DNA from: Ophiobolus disseminans
Lineage: Eukaryota; Ascomycota; Dothideomycetes; Pleosporales; Phaeosphaeriaceae
Assembly: GCA_010093685.1 (NCBI GenBank)
Contig: MU006232.1
Span: 707,427 to 771,426 of the forward strand
Direction: 5' to 3'
Length of the DNA: 64,000 nt
Of the stretch, positions 45,600-55,870 are shown one piece after another. The notes under the pieces were generated by a model. It ran no database searches. It worked only from the letters and a program-made list of their open reading frames with translations, and was not told the DNA's origin. A program made the translations under genes and the position numbers. Positions within the stretch are counted from its first letter, which is position 1, and every line of letters begins with the position of its first letter.

Positions 45600-47945
45600 A
45601 TGATGGAGGTCGCATCCGCCGTTCGGCTTCCATCGCCGTCCCCCGAGCCTGACACGACGGAACAAGTCCGCAAGCGCGACCGCTCGCCGTATGACGCGGG
45701 GCCCTCGAAGCGGTCGAGGAGGGAGGACGAGCGCGATGACGAGGAGCCGCGGGCAAAGGAGGAGAGGCCGCGACGGGACCGCGACAATGGGCGGCACTTT
45801 GAGAACGGGCGCAAGCCGACGGTGAACGACCTGCCCGAAGACGACGCCCGCCTCAGGGCCTTCGAGAACATGTTCAGCAAGGAGCGCAAGAACCCCATCG
45901 ACGACTCCAAGACGCGCGCGGGCGGCGCCTACATTCCGCCTGCGCGCCTGCGCGAGATGCAGAAGTCCATCACCGACAAGCAGTCGGCAGAGTTCCAGCG
46001 CATGGCATGGGAAGCGCTGAAGAAGTCGATCCAGGGCCTGATCAACAAGACCAACACAGCGAACATCAAGATGATCGTCCCGGAGCTGTTCAGCGAGAAC
46101 TTGGTCCGCGGAAGGGGCCTGTTCTGCCGGGCCATCATGAAGGCGCAGGCTGCCAGTCTGCCGTTCACGCCCATCTATGGCGCCATGGTCGCCATTGTCA
46201 ACACGAAGCTGCCGCAGGTCGGCGACCTGCTAGTGCGCCGCCTCATCATCCAGTTCCGCAAGAGCTTCAGGCGGAACGACAAGGCAGTGTGCATGTCGAG
46301 CACCATGTTCTTGTCGCACCTGGTCAATACGCAGGTTGTGCACGAGGTCCTGATCGCCCAGATCCTGCTGCTTCTGCTCAACAAGCCCTCGGACGACTCG
46401 GTCGAGATCGCAGTTGGCATCATGAAGGAGGTCGGCGCCTTCCTCGACGAAATGAACCCGGCCATCGCCAACGCCATCTTCGACCAGCTGCGCAACATCT
46501 TGCACGAGGCCGACATCGACAAGCGGACCCAGTACATGATCGAGGTGCTCTTCGAAGTCAGGAAAGTCAAGTACAAGGAGCATCCGGCCATCAGGGAGGA
46601 CCTGGATCTGGTGGAAGAGCAGGACCAAATCACACACCGGCACACGCTCGAGGACGAAATGAAGGTCGAGGACGGCCTGAACATCTTCAAGCTCGACGCC
46701 GAGTACGAGGAGCACGAGGCCGAATACCAGAAAATCAAGGCGGAGATCTTGGGAGAAGAGGAGGGCAGCGACGACGACGGCTACACAGATGCCTCATCCG
46801 AGGACGAGGAGGATGAGGAGCAGAAGCAGCTGGACATCAAGGACCAGACCAACGCCGACCTCGTCAACCTCCGCCGAACCATTTACCTCACCATCAAGAG
46901 CAGCGGCGGTTTCGAAGAGTGCTGTCACAAGCTCATGCGCATCAACCTTCCTCACGGCCTCGAGAGCGAGCTCACAACCATGATTGTCGAATGCGCCAGC
47001 CAGGAGCGCACATACGAGAAGTTTTACGGCATGATCGGCGAGCGCTTCTGCAAGCTCAACCGCATGTGGACCGACCTTTTCGAGGAAGGCTTCGCACACT
47101 ACTACGAGACGATTCATCGATTCGAGACGAACCGCCTACGCATCATTGCGCAGTTCTTCGCCCATCTACTCGCTTCCGACGCCATCGGATGGCACGTCTT
47201 CATGGTCATCAAGCTGAACGAGGAAGACACCACCTCCAGCTCCCGTATCTTCATCAAGATCCTCTTCGAAGAGCTCCTCGCCTCCCTGGGCCAAAAGTCC
47301 GTCGTTGAGCGCTTCAAGGATCCCATGCTCCAAGAAAATCTCACAGGCGTCTTCCCCACCGACGCAGACGACCAGAACAAAACCCGCTTCTCCATCAACT
47401 TCTTCACCGCCATCGGAATGGGCGTCCTCACAGAAAACATGCGCGACTGGCTCAAGAACAGCGCGCCAAAACCCAAGCCGCTCCCCGAACCAGAGAGCGA
47501 TTCAGACTCGGCATCGAGCCGCTCGTCATACACTTCATCGACGTACTCCCGCTCCCCGTCTCGCTCCCCCGTCCGACGTCGCCGCGACTCCCGATCCAGC
47601 TCGCGCGGCCGCTCCTACACACGCAGCGCATCGCCTGCCCGTCGTCCCCGCGACCGCAGCGCATCATACAGCTCCGATTCCCGCTCTCGCTCTCGATCCC
47701 GTTCGCGGTCCCGTTCCCCCGCACCGCGCAAAGTCAAATCTAGGCGCTCCTACACATCCAGCCTCTCGCGGTCTCGCTCCCCTGCACCCAAGCGCCGTGG
47801 CCGCAGTCCCTCAGACTCGGTGTCCCGCTCGCCGCCCCCGCGACGCAGGAGGTACTCGACTACGCCTGAGCGCTCGCCGTCGCCGCCTGTACGCAGGGAG
47901 AAGGAGGGGAGTGCGGGTTTGCCTAGGCGGAGGAGGGATTCATAG
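45600..47945 (+). CDS. CWC22: Pre-mRNA splicing factor Cwc22, 781 aa
   Basis: This spliceosome component is needed for the first catalytic steps and, in many eukaryotes, for recruiting the exon-junction helicase eIF4A3. It has a single uninterrupted exon. A charged N-terminus (about 1-110) leads to the family's GGAYIPPARLREMQ entry motif. The MIF4G domain follows (about 125-320; includes ELFSENLVRGRGLFCRAIMK and SSTMFLSHLVNTQVVHE). An acidic linker ends in Asp/Glu runs, then comes the MA3 domain (about 430-560; LRRTIYLTIKSSGGFEE, and FAHLLASDAIGWHV). The last 150 residues form an RS domain dense in Arg-Ser and Ser-Pro pairs. ATGATG at the start gives two possible initiation codons. Both proteins of this divergent gene pair are intact. 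Confidence 0.95.
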   Translation: MMEVASAVRLPSPSPEPDTTEQVRKRDRSPYDAGPSKRSRREDERDDEEPRAKEERPRRDRDNGRHFENGRKPTVNDLPEDDARLRAFENMFSKERKNPIDDSKTRAGGAYIPPARLREMQKSITDKQSAEFQRMAWEALKKSIQGLINKTNTANIKMIVPELFSENLVRGRGLFCRAIMKAQAASLPFTPIYGAMVAIVNTKLPQVGDLLVRRLIIQFRKSFRRNDKAVCMSSTMFLSHLVNTQVVHEVLIAQILLLLLNKPSDDSVEIAVGIMKEVGAFLDEMNPAIANAIFDQLRNILHEADIDKRTQYMIEVLFEVRKVKYKEHPAIREDLDLVEEQDQITHRHTLEDEMKVEDGLNIFKLDAEYEEHEAEYQKIKAEILGEEEGSDDDGYTDASSEDEEDEEQKQLDIKDQTNADLVNLRRTIYLTIKSSGGFEECCHKLMRINLPHGLESELTTMIVECASQERTYEKFYGMIGERFCKLNRMWTDLFEEGFAHYYETIHRFETNRLRIIAQFFAHLLASDAIGWHVFMVIKLNEEDTTSSSRIFIKILFEELLASLGQKSVVERFKDPMLQENLTGVFPTDADDQNKTRFSINFFTAIGMGVLTENMRDWLKNSAPKPKPLPEPESDSDSASSRSSYTSSTYSRSPSRSPVRRRRDSRSSSRGRSYTRSASPARRPRDRSASYSSDSRSRSRSRSRSRSPAPRKVKSRRSYTSSLSRSRSPAPKRRGRSPSDSVSRSPPPRRRRYSTTPERSPSPPVRREKEGSAGLPRRRRDS

Positions 47946-48396
47946 GGTTTTTAGCGATGGAGATTGTATATTTATTTATTTTGAGCATAGGTAGCTGGGC
48001 ATTTGTAGGGTAATGCATGCCTGGGTTACGGACTATGAAGAGTGTTTGGGTGACGTTCTAGAAACTACCGCTTTGATAGTAGGGCCTGCGCAACTGGAGA
48101 ATATACAGCCCAACATTTCCAAGCTACTCGCCTCCATAGTACGGCGTACAGATATTGAAGACACGGACTGACAAGTCTAACTCCCAACGCCTCCTAACAG
48201 CGCGCAAAATCCCCAAGATAGTCCGACTTCATCCTCAACCTTAAGACACTCTGCTGCCGTCCCCAGTCGTAGACAAGTCCACATCTCTGTCCGCTTACTC
48301 ATCCCTCCTTCCCTGACTGTTAGCTTCATGACTATAAGGATAACGATGCAACAACACTTCAAAGCACAAGACCAGACAACCGCGACAAGGAGCGCC
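47946..48396. other. Convergent 3' spacer
   Basis: Between the CWC22 stop and the stop of the next minus-strand gene. A minus-strand frame here (48177 to about 48318) could be an alternative last exon of that gene: GTAAGG donor right at its stop, GCTAAC branch and CAG acceptor near 48310. Confidence 0.4.
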
Positions 48397-50255
48397 TTAC
48401 CTGATGGGCGAGCGTCGCTTTTTCGGAATATCGTTCTCTTCCGAAATAGTCGAGTCCGAGCCCGCAGTCGCGATGTTAGATGCCGTTTCTGACGCCGGCT
48501 CCAACGCTTCCAAAGTGAAGAGGGGCAGTTCGAGGTTCGCGGCGCCCGCATCTGAGCTACCAAACGAAGTGTGGGGCGTGATGGTCGCGCCGTCGATGGC
48601 GGATATGGCGGGCGAGTGCGCTGTTGCGGAGGAAGCGATGGTGGGCGTGGGTACTTCTGAGCCGCCGCGGGTCGAGATGTTGGATATTACGCTCCTAGTG
48701 GAGAAGTAATTTTGCTTTGGGGTGTCGAGCGCGTCGCCCAGAGCTTTCAGGTTCAAGGACTCCTCGGTCAGGGGAACAGTGGGAATAGGCACTTCCGAGC
48801 CGCCGGTGGAGATGTTGGACATTACGCTCCTGGAGGTTTGCGCGGTGGATGAGTTGCCGAGTGGGCCAGAGAAGTAGTCCGGCTTTGGGGTTTCTAGCGC
48901 GTCGCCCAGGACTTTGAGAGTCAAAGACTCTTCCGTCAGGGGGACGGTGGGCGAGGGCGCAAATTCGTCGGCGGGGGTGGAAAGACCGAGTTCTTGAGGC
49001 ACGACGATGCCGAGCTTATTGCGCTGGTCACCCTGCTCGTTGAAGATGCCCGTCCATTTGGGAAACTGGATGTAGCAGTGCGTGGTGGCGTTGTTGACGG
49101 CCTCGCTCCACTTGTTCTGGGGCGCGACTCGAGACTTGGGAGCGCGGAGACCGCTGTCCACGCAATGCTTGCCGCAGGTCAGCAGCACTATCTGCGAGAG
49201 TTCGTGCTCAAAGGGGAGGTAGTCGACGACGAAGCCATCGAGTTTCAGGCACCAGAGGGGAAGTGGTGAGGCCTCATCAAGACCAGATGCGATGCGAGCC
49301 TTGCGCATGCAAAAGTTGTCGAGATACTCTCCAGTGCCAATCGAGTAGTGCAGGATACCTTTCCCATCCATGCCCTTGTACACCTCTACTTCTGACGTCT
49401 CAGTAGGCACAGTAAGGCCAACCACATTCTCTGCCGTCTTCCACTGTTCTAAGCGCACGATCGGTGCGTTGGCCATCTGGACATCAAGCACGCGCATGCC
49501 GTTTGCGCGGCTGTTCCGAAAGACAGTCTCCCAAATCAGAGGCTGGAGTGAGTCGCGCACACGGAACAGACGGAGCTCCTCAAGTTCAGTTTGCTCTTGA
49601 AGGGGCTTCATCTCAGTCGAAGTGATGTAGGACTTGTGGAGGACGTCGCCATCTTGATCAAGGCGTACGGGCTCACCAAGATCAAGTACAAGCTTGACGA
49701 GTGTCGTTGGGAGGCTTGACCAGACAGCGGCTGAAAAGGGAAGTCCAGAGATCCAACTACCACAATTAGCGTCTGATTGGTATAACTGATGCCATTCTTG
49801 CGTACGTCAACTCCTTCAGGTTGCTCATGTGCTCGATGAGCATCTGGATTTTGCTGGTGGCCTGCGCCCACTTTGTGATAGAATCTGTGCGCTCCTATAG
49901 TTTACAGGGCATTAGCGACTCGTCATTGGACTGGCATGCTCTTTCATGGCCAGGTTTGGGGCAACTGATTACTAACCTGAATATCTTCCGTACCAGTACC
50001 ATTCTCATCTTTCACTTCGGTCGGGGTCAACTTCCAGTCGCCGATGACGTAGAGTTTGGTTGCTGGAAGTACCATATTGACGGCTTGCGCGATGTAGCGC
50101 TCGACTTTGTCCACAACATGCTTGAGCGAGGCTACTGGCTCGCCGTTCTCGTTGTGCCCAACGTCGAGGACAAGACAATCGTCTCCGCCGTCGGCAGCAA
50201 GCGCCAAATCGAGGTCGTACGCCTTGCGCTCAAGCTCGTACTCGTAGTCAGTCAT
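48397..50255 (-). CDS. Unrecognised protein with duplicated C-terminal segment, 575 aa
   Basis: No family was recognised. There are three exons: 49977-50255, 49806-49894 and 48397-49756. The introns are GTTAGT...CTAATG...TAG and GTACGC...CTAAT...TAG, and the sum is 1728 nt. The N-terminal 200 residues are leucine-rich with LRR-like spacing (HMSNLKEL, SSLPTTLVKLVLDL, QTELEELRLFRVRDSLQPL), as in fungal F-box/LRR-type proteins, but no F-box is visible. The C-terminal 200 residues are Ser/Thr/Pro-rich and hold two tandem copies of PTVPLTEESLxLKxLGDAL-xTPK, each followed by RSVxSNIST. An alternative last exon, spliced from AG|GTAAGG at the stop into the frame ending at 48177, is possible. Confidence 0.6.
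48650..48951 (-). repeat. In-frame tandem duplication, about 168 bp
   Basis: Copy 1 is 48784-48951 and copy 2 is about 48650-48783. Both start with codons for PTVPLTEES and keep TPK...YFS and SNIST. Copy 2 lacks about 12 codons in its middle. Similarity is high at the DNA level, so the duplication is fairly recent. Confidence 0.7.
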
Positions 50256-51055
50256 TTTAAGAATCTATGGTATCCAGAGATTTGTGCGAGTTTACGTCGA
50301 CTAGTGTAAGGGTGGTTGAAAGCCAGATTTGCGGATTCTGTCGAGATTGTGGGAGATTGGGGTACGGGTTATCCCGTTAGCGGAGGTTCCGTTTGTTTGC
50401 TATATCGTGAGGAAGTCGCGCTTTCACTGAAAGCGCGAGGGAGCACACAAACATGGCGTGCCCACGGACGGACCCGCTCCACCACAATGTGCGAAACAGA
50501 CTGTGCGTGCGGCGTGCGTGGGCTCTGTGTAACGCAACGCCGCTATGTGCAACAGTGGGGTAGATAAACAGGTTGGAGAAGAGTTGTGTTATGTAGATGG
50601 ACCGTCATAACTCGGTAGACGCCGAGGAAAGAGCGCTCCTCCTGCATTTGGAGTACGATAAGAAGAGTAGCAGGTGCAGATGGCTAACGAGAGGAGAGAT
50701 GGGACGGAATATAACTTTGTAGAACGTTTGCTTTTCATAGAGACAGGAGGTCTTTAACCTCAAGCTTACCGAGTGTGCCCGTCGTTAAGTCATCGGCCGT
50801 GACTTGTGCCACGATGGCTGCCCAAAGCACCTGATCGGTCGTGACAGAAGCAGCAATCGCATAAGCGTCTGCAGATCACATGGTAACACGATCCATTAGT
50901 AAAAACTCTTCCGTCACAACGGACGACGGACAGGAAGAGTCACGGCACGGACCGTTTCTTTCCGTTTGCACTACTGATGCTCCTGCGTCAGCCCCTCGGC
51001 CTCCACCGATGGTCCTCAACTCAACAAATCAATTACCATACCTACACGGCCCAGC
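50256..51055. other. Intergenic region
   Basis: Divergent spacer between the preceding gene and the decayed F-box gene. No supported ORF is present. Confidence 0.4.
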
Positions 51056-52644
51056 ATGTTGCTCGAGAGGCTTTCAACTGAGCTCGACATCAACATTGTC
51101 GAACATTGCGATTGGCGTTCACTCTTCGCGCTTTGTTCAACCTCCCGATACTGGTAGGCGCTATCTGAACCGTACCTGTATCAGCATATGAACCTTATCG
51201 TCGGTGGTTCAGTCAGAATCAATGCGCTTCTCCTTAATCTGCTAAGTCGACAAGACCTGGCGCGGTACATCAAGGGAATCTATATCCATCCTTTTCGGAA
51301 CACTGGCAACGGGACGCATGAGCAAAGCGGGGAGAGAACAGACAACCAAACAGACGAGAGCAACAAAAAGGAAGACGAGAAAGAAAACCTGGGGGACAGT
51401 CTCTCCAGCCAAGCACCAATGCAAGAGAAGAGGCGGTCACTGCCAGAATAGATGCACCGCGCGCAGCAGGTCAGCGAGGAACTCCAAAACTCTACTCTAC
51501 AGATGACGCAGATCGTCGAGAACGTCTGGCCGAGGTTAGCTGCAGCGCTCAAAGCCAGCTGGATCTCGCAACTGAACAACCCCGAGTTCTCCTATGACTG
51601 TACCCTCGCCCTGGCCTGACGCTGACAACAAACTTGGATGTGTTATTCTACCAGTATCTCTACGGCAATGAGCTCTTGACTTACCTACTTCTACATTATC
51701 ACCACACGGTCGACGAAATTGCGCGCCCTGATGCGCGCCCGTTCGCAAAGTTGACAAGCGTATCTCTTTGTGGCATGGTATTACTTCCAGACCCCAACTT
51801 ATTGGTCTACTGGGTACCATTGCCTCCAAAAGTTACGCAATTGGTTCTTCGACACCAATACATAGACCACTTCGAGTTCACTAGCGAGCGGGAGACGTGC
51901 TCCATGCCACCATTGCAGTTTTTGCAAGGCGCAAATGCGCTGACATTCAGACATCCTGACCCTGGATTTACACTAACACTCCGTTTCCTAGAGGTGCACA
52001 ACTGTGATTTTGGTCTAGGTGATCTATCAGCACTCCTCGGCTTGGGCTATTGCAACAATCTTGAGGTCTTGCGACTCACCAAGCTGGGTCCACCGTGGCA
52101 CTGGCGCAACGAAGTGGACTGGTCTGTCTTCGGGACCACTCTAAACCGCTGCCTCCCGAGGCTATACGATTTCACATTTTCGCTCTGGTGGGATGCAGGT
52201 GATGAGCACAATACAGAAGACCTCGAGGATTCCGTTGGAGGCCTCCAAGCTCACCCGCGCGTCGAATTTCTGAGGATAGATCTCGGACTCGTCATACATT
52301 CGTTCCATCAAAATGCTGTAGCTGAATTGCTTGCGCTCCCGTCAATGGCAATTCCCCGGATTTTGAAGCTTTTGGGCCTATCCAATGCTAATCCTGTCTT
52401 CCTCAAACGCGTTGCGCAGCTATGGCTGGCGGATGAGTGCCGGAATGTACTTGGTGAATTGATGGAAGCACTTTCCGAGTGCAAATTCCTTTGCATCACA
52501 ACGTACTATCAGCCAACCGAAGAGACCTTGTGGGGCCTGGAAGAGATCGGCACAAGCTTGGCGGAGAAGGGTGAGAGCTTCGGTGTGTCCTGGGTGAAGG
52601 GCGGCAACGATGACGACTACGAATACTTGGTGCTGATTGATTGA
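51056..52644 (+). pseudogene. Decayed F-box protein gene
   Basis: A frame opening at ATG 51056 encodes a short F-box (LERLSTELDINIVEHCDW, SLFALCSTSRYW), the adaptor motif for SCF ubiquitin ligases. It is stopped by TAG at 51155-51157. The same frame continues as SEPYLYQHMNLIVGGSVRI and NALLLNLLSRQDLARYI, the normal next part of fungal F-box proteins. It hits TAG at 51449-51451, goes on as VENVWPRLAAALKASW, and meets TGA at 51617-51619. There, loss of one C in GGCCTG shifts the frame, and coding resumes 1 nt out of register (TLTTNLDVLFYQYL) and runs open to 52644 with leucine-rich content. Two nonsense codons and one frameshift make a pseudogene the best reading. A GTAGGC donor at the first stop lacks a partner at a sensible distance. 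Confidence 0.72.
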
Positions 52645-53003
52645 TGGTCCGATGAAGCGATACGATTGTAACTAGGTGATGCGCAAATGTAATCCTCGCT
52701 CACTCGCGAGGTTTGATGTTTCCCCGGATGACTAAGCATTCGGAACCGATGTTCGGCCTCCGTTGGCTCAGCGTCACCAACGCATTCATACCAGCAGCAT
52801 GCGCGATACGACCGAGGTACCGCTGGCTTGATGATGTAGGGCAGCGACTTCGGCATGACATGAGCTGATGCGACTCGTCTTAATGTTACTTACTCACCGA
52901 CAACTCTTTTACTAGCGACTTCACGCGTCTAACAGCTTCGTGTAGCCAGCAAACTACAGTATAGTCTGGGTACTTTACGGTCAAATAACACGTGTATACT
53001 ACC
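52645..53003. other. Intergenic spacer
   Basis: Downstream of the F-box remnant and upstream of the methyltransferase gene. No gene or repeat is recognised. An in-frame ATG at 52992 precedes the chosen methyltransferase start. Confidence 0.4.
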
Positions 53004-53822
53004 ATGGCATACCTTCACGGCCACCATGCATCGGTCTTGCGCTCCCACAGCTGGCGAACCGTCGAGAACTCTTGCCCACACCTCCTCCCCTACCTCAACA
53101 ACCCATCGCTCAAGATCCTCGATGTCGGATGCGGCCCCGGCACGATAACCGTCGACCTTGCTTCACGCGTGCCGCAAGGCTTTGTGTACGCCATCGATCC
53201 CTCTGCCGACGTCATCGAGAAGGCTAGAAAACACGCAGAAGAGAAGGGCATTACAAATGTGCGCTTCGAGGTGGGAGACATATTCGATTGGAAGTCATTG
53301 GACGGAGTGGAAGAGGCCGGCTTCGATGTCGTACACGTACATCAGGTTCTACAGCATCTACAGGATCCTCTGGGAGCCATGAAGGAGATGAAGCGCCTCG
53401 TCAAGCCAGGCGGCGTGCTAGCGGTTCGGGACTGTAACTACCAAGCTATGGACTGGTATCCTGAACATCCAGGGATGCAGAAGTGGAAGGAGCTATACAT
53501 CAAGGTTGCAGAAGGTTTGAAGGCATACCCAAACATGGGCAAAATGCTGCATGCCGTTGCGCTTCAAGCTGGGTTTCCAAGAGAAGACATTGACGCTAGT
53601 ATCGGAACCTGGACATTCAGCACACCGGACGAGCGAGCTTTCTGGTGCGGGCTCTGGGCAGACAGAACGGTCAAGAGCGACTACAAGCAAAGATCGCTGG
53701 ACAGTGGCTTTGCGAAGGAAGAAGACCTCGAGGAGATTGCAGCGACATGGAGAGAGATGGAGAAGAAGGAAGACGGATGGTTTGCCGTCATCAACGGCCA
53801 AATCATCTGTCATGTCAGATAG
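53004..53822 (+). CDS. Class I SAM-dependent methyltransferase, 272 aa
   Basis: Single exon. The Rossmann-like methyltransferase fold is clear. Motif I is ILDVGCGPGTITVDLA (about residues 39-54), and an acidic residue ends strand 2 in YAIDPSADVIEKA. Motif II/IV-like segments are VRFEVGDIFDW and FDVVHVHQVLQHL. The post-motif MKRLVKPGGVLAVRD fits UbiE/COQ5-type small-molecule methyltransferases. No targeting sequence is seen. The methyl acceptor is unknown. The ATG at 53004 places motif I at the usual distance; an in-frame ATG four codons earlier (52992) is possible. The gene is intact and adjacent to the F-box remnant, with no functional link evident. Confidence 0.88.
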   Translation: MAYLHGHHASVLRSHSWRTVENSCPHLLPYLNNPSLKILDVGCGPGTITVDLASRVPQGFVYAIDPSADVIEKARKHAEEKGITNVRFEVGDIFDWKSLDGVEEAGFDVVHVHQVLQHLQDPLGAMKEMKRLVKPGGVLAVRDCNYQAMDWYPEHPGMQKWKELYIKVAEGLKAYPNMGKMLHAVALQAGFPREDIDASIGTWTFSTPDERAFWCGLWADRTVKSDYKQRSLDSGFAKEEDLEEIAATWREMEKKEDGWFAVINGQIICHVR

Positions 53823-54157
53823 ATTGTCATAGGTAATGCTAAATCTTTACACCTCTGACCTCTTTGCTTTGCCTGCGGATATCCCCGTCTATCTACCACG
53901 ACCCACGTTTCTAACCTACGGACCACACCTCTTCCACGCCTCTCAAACACCGACCGAATCACAGCCACCAGCGCCCCTACCGTGTGCCCGTCATCTGACT
54001 GCGCACGCATTATTCGCCTAGCTTTGCCGGAGCTGCCTGGCCCTGCAGAAGCTCCATATATCAACCCCACTTACCCCTCCAAAGCTCAGCTATCAGCCAT
54101 TTACCCAATCCACATCAACTCAATACCAACGTCTACCACAAGCAACAACAAGTCAAT
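53823..54157. other. Intergenic spacer
   Basis: Promoter region of the short Cys-rich gene. It is C/A-rich (repeated CCAC/ACCAC), with a TATATC near 54056 that could act as a TATA element about 100 bp before the start codon. Confidence 0.35.
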
Positions 54158-54329
54158 ATGCAGTCCACTACCGTCCTCGTCAACTTCCACAGCGACTGCC
54201 CCAAGTGCGGCGCCAGCGTCGACGGCGCTACTAAGACTTGCGGATCGTGTGGCAGCGTGAGTCTAGTACCAGGAGCTTGTGCCGGGATTAAACGCTGATC
54301 GAATCTATGTCTAGTCTTGCCCCGTCTAA
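54158..54329 (+). CDS. Very small Cys-rich protein, 37 aa
   Basis: Exon 1 (54158-54256) joins exon 2 (54315-54329) across a 58-nt intron (donor GTGAGT, branch CTGAT, acceptor TAG). The second exon is only four codons plus stop. The product has six cysteines arranged as C-x2-C, then C-x2-C and C after a 12-residue loop (CPKCGASVDGATKTC, then CGSC and a final CPV). This resembles a minimal zinc ribbon or small metallothionein, so metal binding is inferred. There is no signal peptide, so it is probably cytosolic. The perfect splice site and the in-frame Cys added by exon 2 argue for a real gene despite its size. Confidence 0.6.
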
Positions 54330-54637
54330 GTCACGAATGATGGTAACACTTTGCATGGGATGGCGTAGTGGGCGAGGCTGGACAGGCGATACCAAGGGTT
54401 CTGCACGGGCTGTGGCATGGAGTTGCTGGGGAGACATACGGACAAGGGCGTTTAGTGAGTGATGAAATTGAATGGTATCCAAGTCCTAGATCTTCATTAC
54501 ATGCTTCGTGCTCCACGACTATACTATGAATAACCTGCAGTCAAGGCGACTCTTCTTTCCTCCTATTCTGTATAACGTTTTGCGAGCCGCTCTCGACCTG
54601 TAGAAAAGAAAAACCCTTCGCCATGTCTATCTAGACC
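54330..54637. other. Intergenic spacer
   Basis: Convergent 3' region between the Cys-rich gene and the tetraspan gene. No gene is seen. Confidence 0.35.
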
Positions 54638-55279
54638 TCAGAGGCTTTTCTTAAAGCGGAGATACGTCAACGTCAGCGTTCCAAACAAAACCACCGCCGT
54701 AAGGAACATGAATGCGGAATCTGCCTGAGACTGCTTGCAACGCAAATTTAAAAGATTCAACCTCTCCGGAGTTGTGTTGGCACAATACCAAACACTCCCA
54801 AACCTCGCACAGCCGCCGTTGAGCAAATCGCTGTTAGCCAATCCCCCGTTGTATGGGTAGTCGAATGAAGTGCCTAATCTGTTCTCATCACTGTTATCGC
54901 CGCATTTGAGACCTCTGAGCTTAAGAGCTAATATCTGCCACAATGTTAGCTACCAATGCGCCCCCGCCAGCGACGTAATACATACCATTCCGCCGACCAC
55001 ATTTACCACAACGATAACCACGTCGACTAACATCTCGATGTACTCTCGGAGGAAGTTCGTCCAAGCGATTGCGAGACAAAAGACAGCAGCTATAAGCGAC
55101 AAGGAGCCGATAGCTGCGCCCAGGGGGAGAATCATCGGAGCCTTCGACAAGTCTGGGATAGGAGGCTGAGTGTTATAGTTCTTGAACAGTGTGACCGATA
55201 GACCGAGGACGATGATGCTGAGGAGTATCTGAAAGCCACGCAGCACTGAGCTGGTGATGAGGTTGCATTTGTGCTGCAT
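54638..55279 (-). CDS. MARVEL-like tetraspan membrane protein, 196 aa (tandem paralog 1)
   Basis: Exon 1 (54986-55279) joins exon 2 (54638-54934) across a 51-nt intron (GTATGT, CTAAC, CAG). Four hydrophobic segments are visible: VLRGFQILLSIIVLGLSVTL, LGAAIGSLSLIAAVFCLAIA, IEMLVDVVIVVVNVVGGM at the exon junction, and FMFLTAVVLFGTLTLTYL. The loop between helices 3 and 4 holds cysteines (LKCGDN, GGCARFG, WYCANT, LRCKQ) and ends in a dibasic tail. Layout, intron position and loop motif match the neighbour at 55871-56501, so the two are a tandem pair. Fungal relatives are annotated as MARVEL or membrane-associating proteins; the function is unknown. Confidence 0.75.
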
Positions 55280-55870
55280 GGTTGGAAGTGGGCGAATACA
55301 GTTCGTATGGTGTGTGTAGACGAGCGAAGATCGTGAGCGCATATAATTCCTAGGTACAACAAAACTGGTGGCGGCTCTCGGGATTTTTGGAAGAAAATAC
55401 ACTGTACTAATTGACCGTGTTTGGCTTTGATTGCATGGGACTAGAGAAAAACTTACTACATGTAGCTCACTACGCACGGGACACGGCATTGTGATTCCAT
55501 CGTCTGGTCGTCGCACTGTATTTATGAAGCGAATTGATCGGTGTCTCGCTACCACTGGAAGTGCGCACATCAAATTGTCTCCGAATCACAAGCTCATTGC
55601 AACATGTTAGCGGGTGGGACGAGTGTAAGTTCTCTTTTAGGTTCATTGGATTATCCTTCAGGCTGCCATGCCGACCAGATACCGATAAGAAACTCGCTCG
55701 AATGAGGGTATAAAGCTTTACTCCGACTAGGAAATTCTCCATCAGCCACCGCCTTCGCAAAGGTAACCTCGACTACGTTCTGGAGGCCCAACACCGTTTT
55801 GTTCTTCATCGCTGTCGTGCTTTGCAGTCACCATACAGAAGGGAGCTCAGCTAGCTTGTCCAGCTTGCCC
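55280..55870. other. Spacer between tetraspan paralogs
   Basis: Promoter of the first paralog and 3' side of the second. No gene is seen. Confidence 0.4.

Noticed and set aside
46007..46816. Long overlapping plus-strand ORF inside CWC22
   Set aside because: Shadow frame of the conserved Cwc22 MIF4G-coding sequence.
51154..51184. Intron starting GTAGGC at the first F-box stop
   Set aside because: The nearest acceptor gives about 31 nt and breaks the frame, and it would delete residues conserved in F-box proteins.
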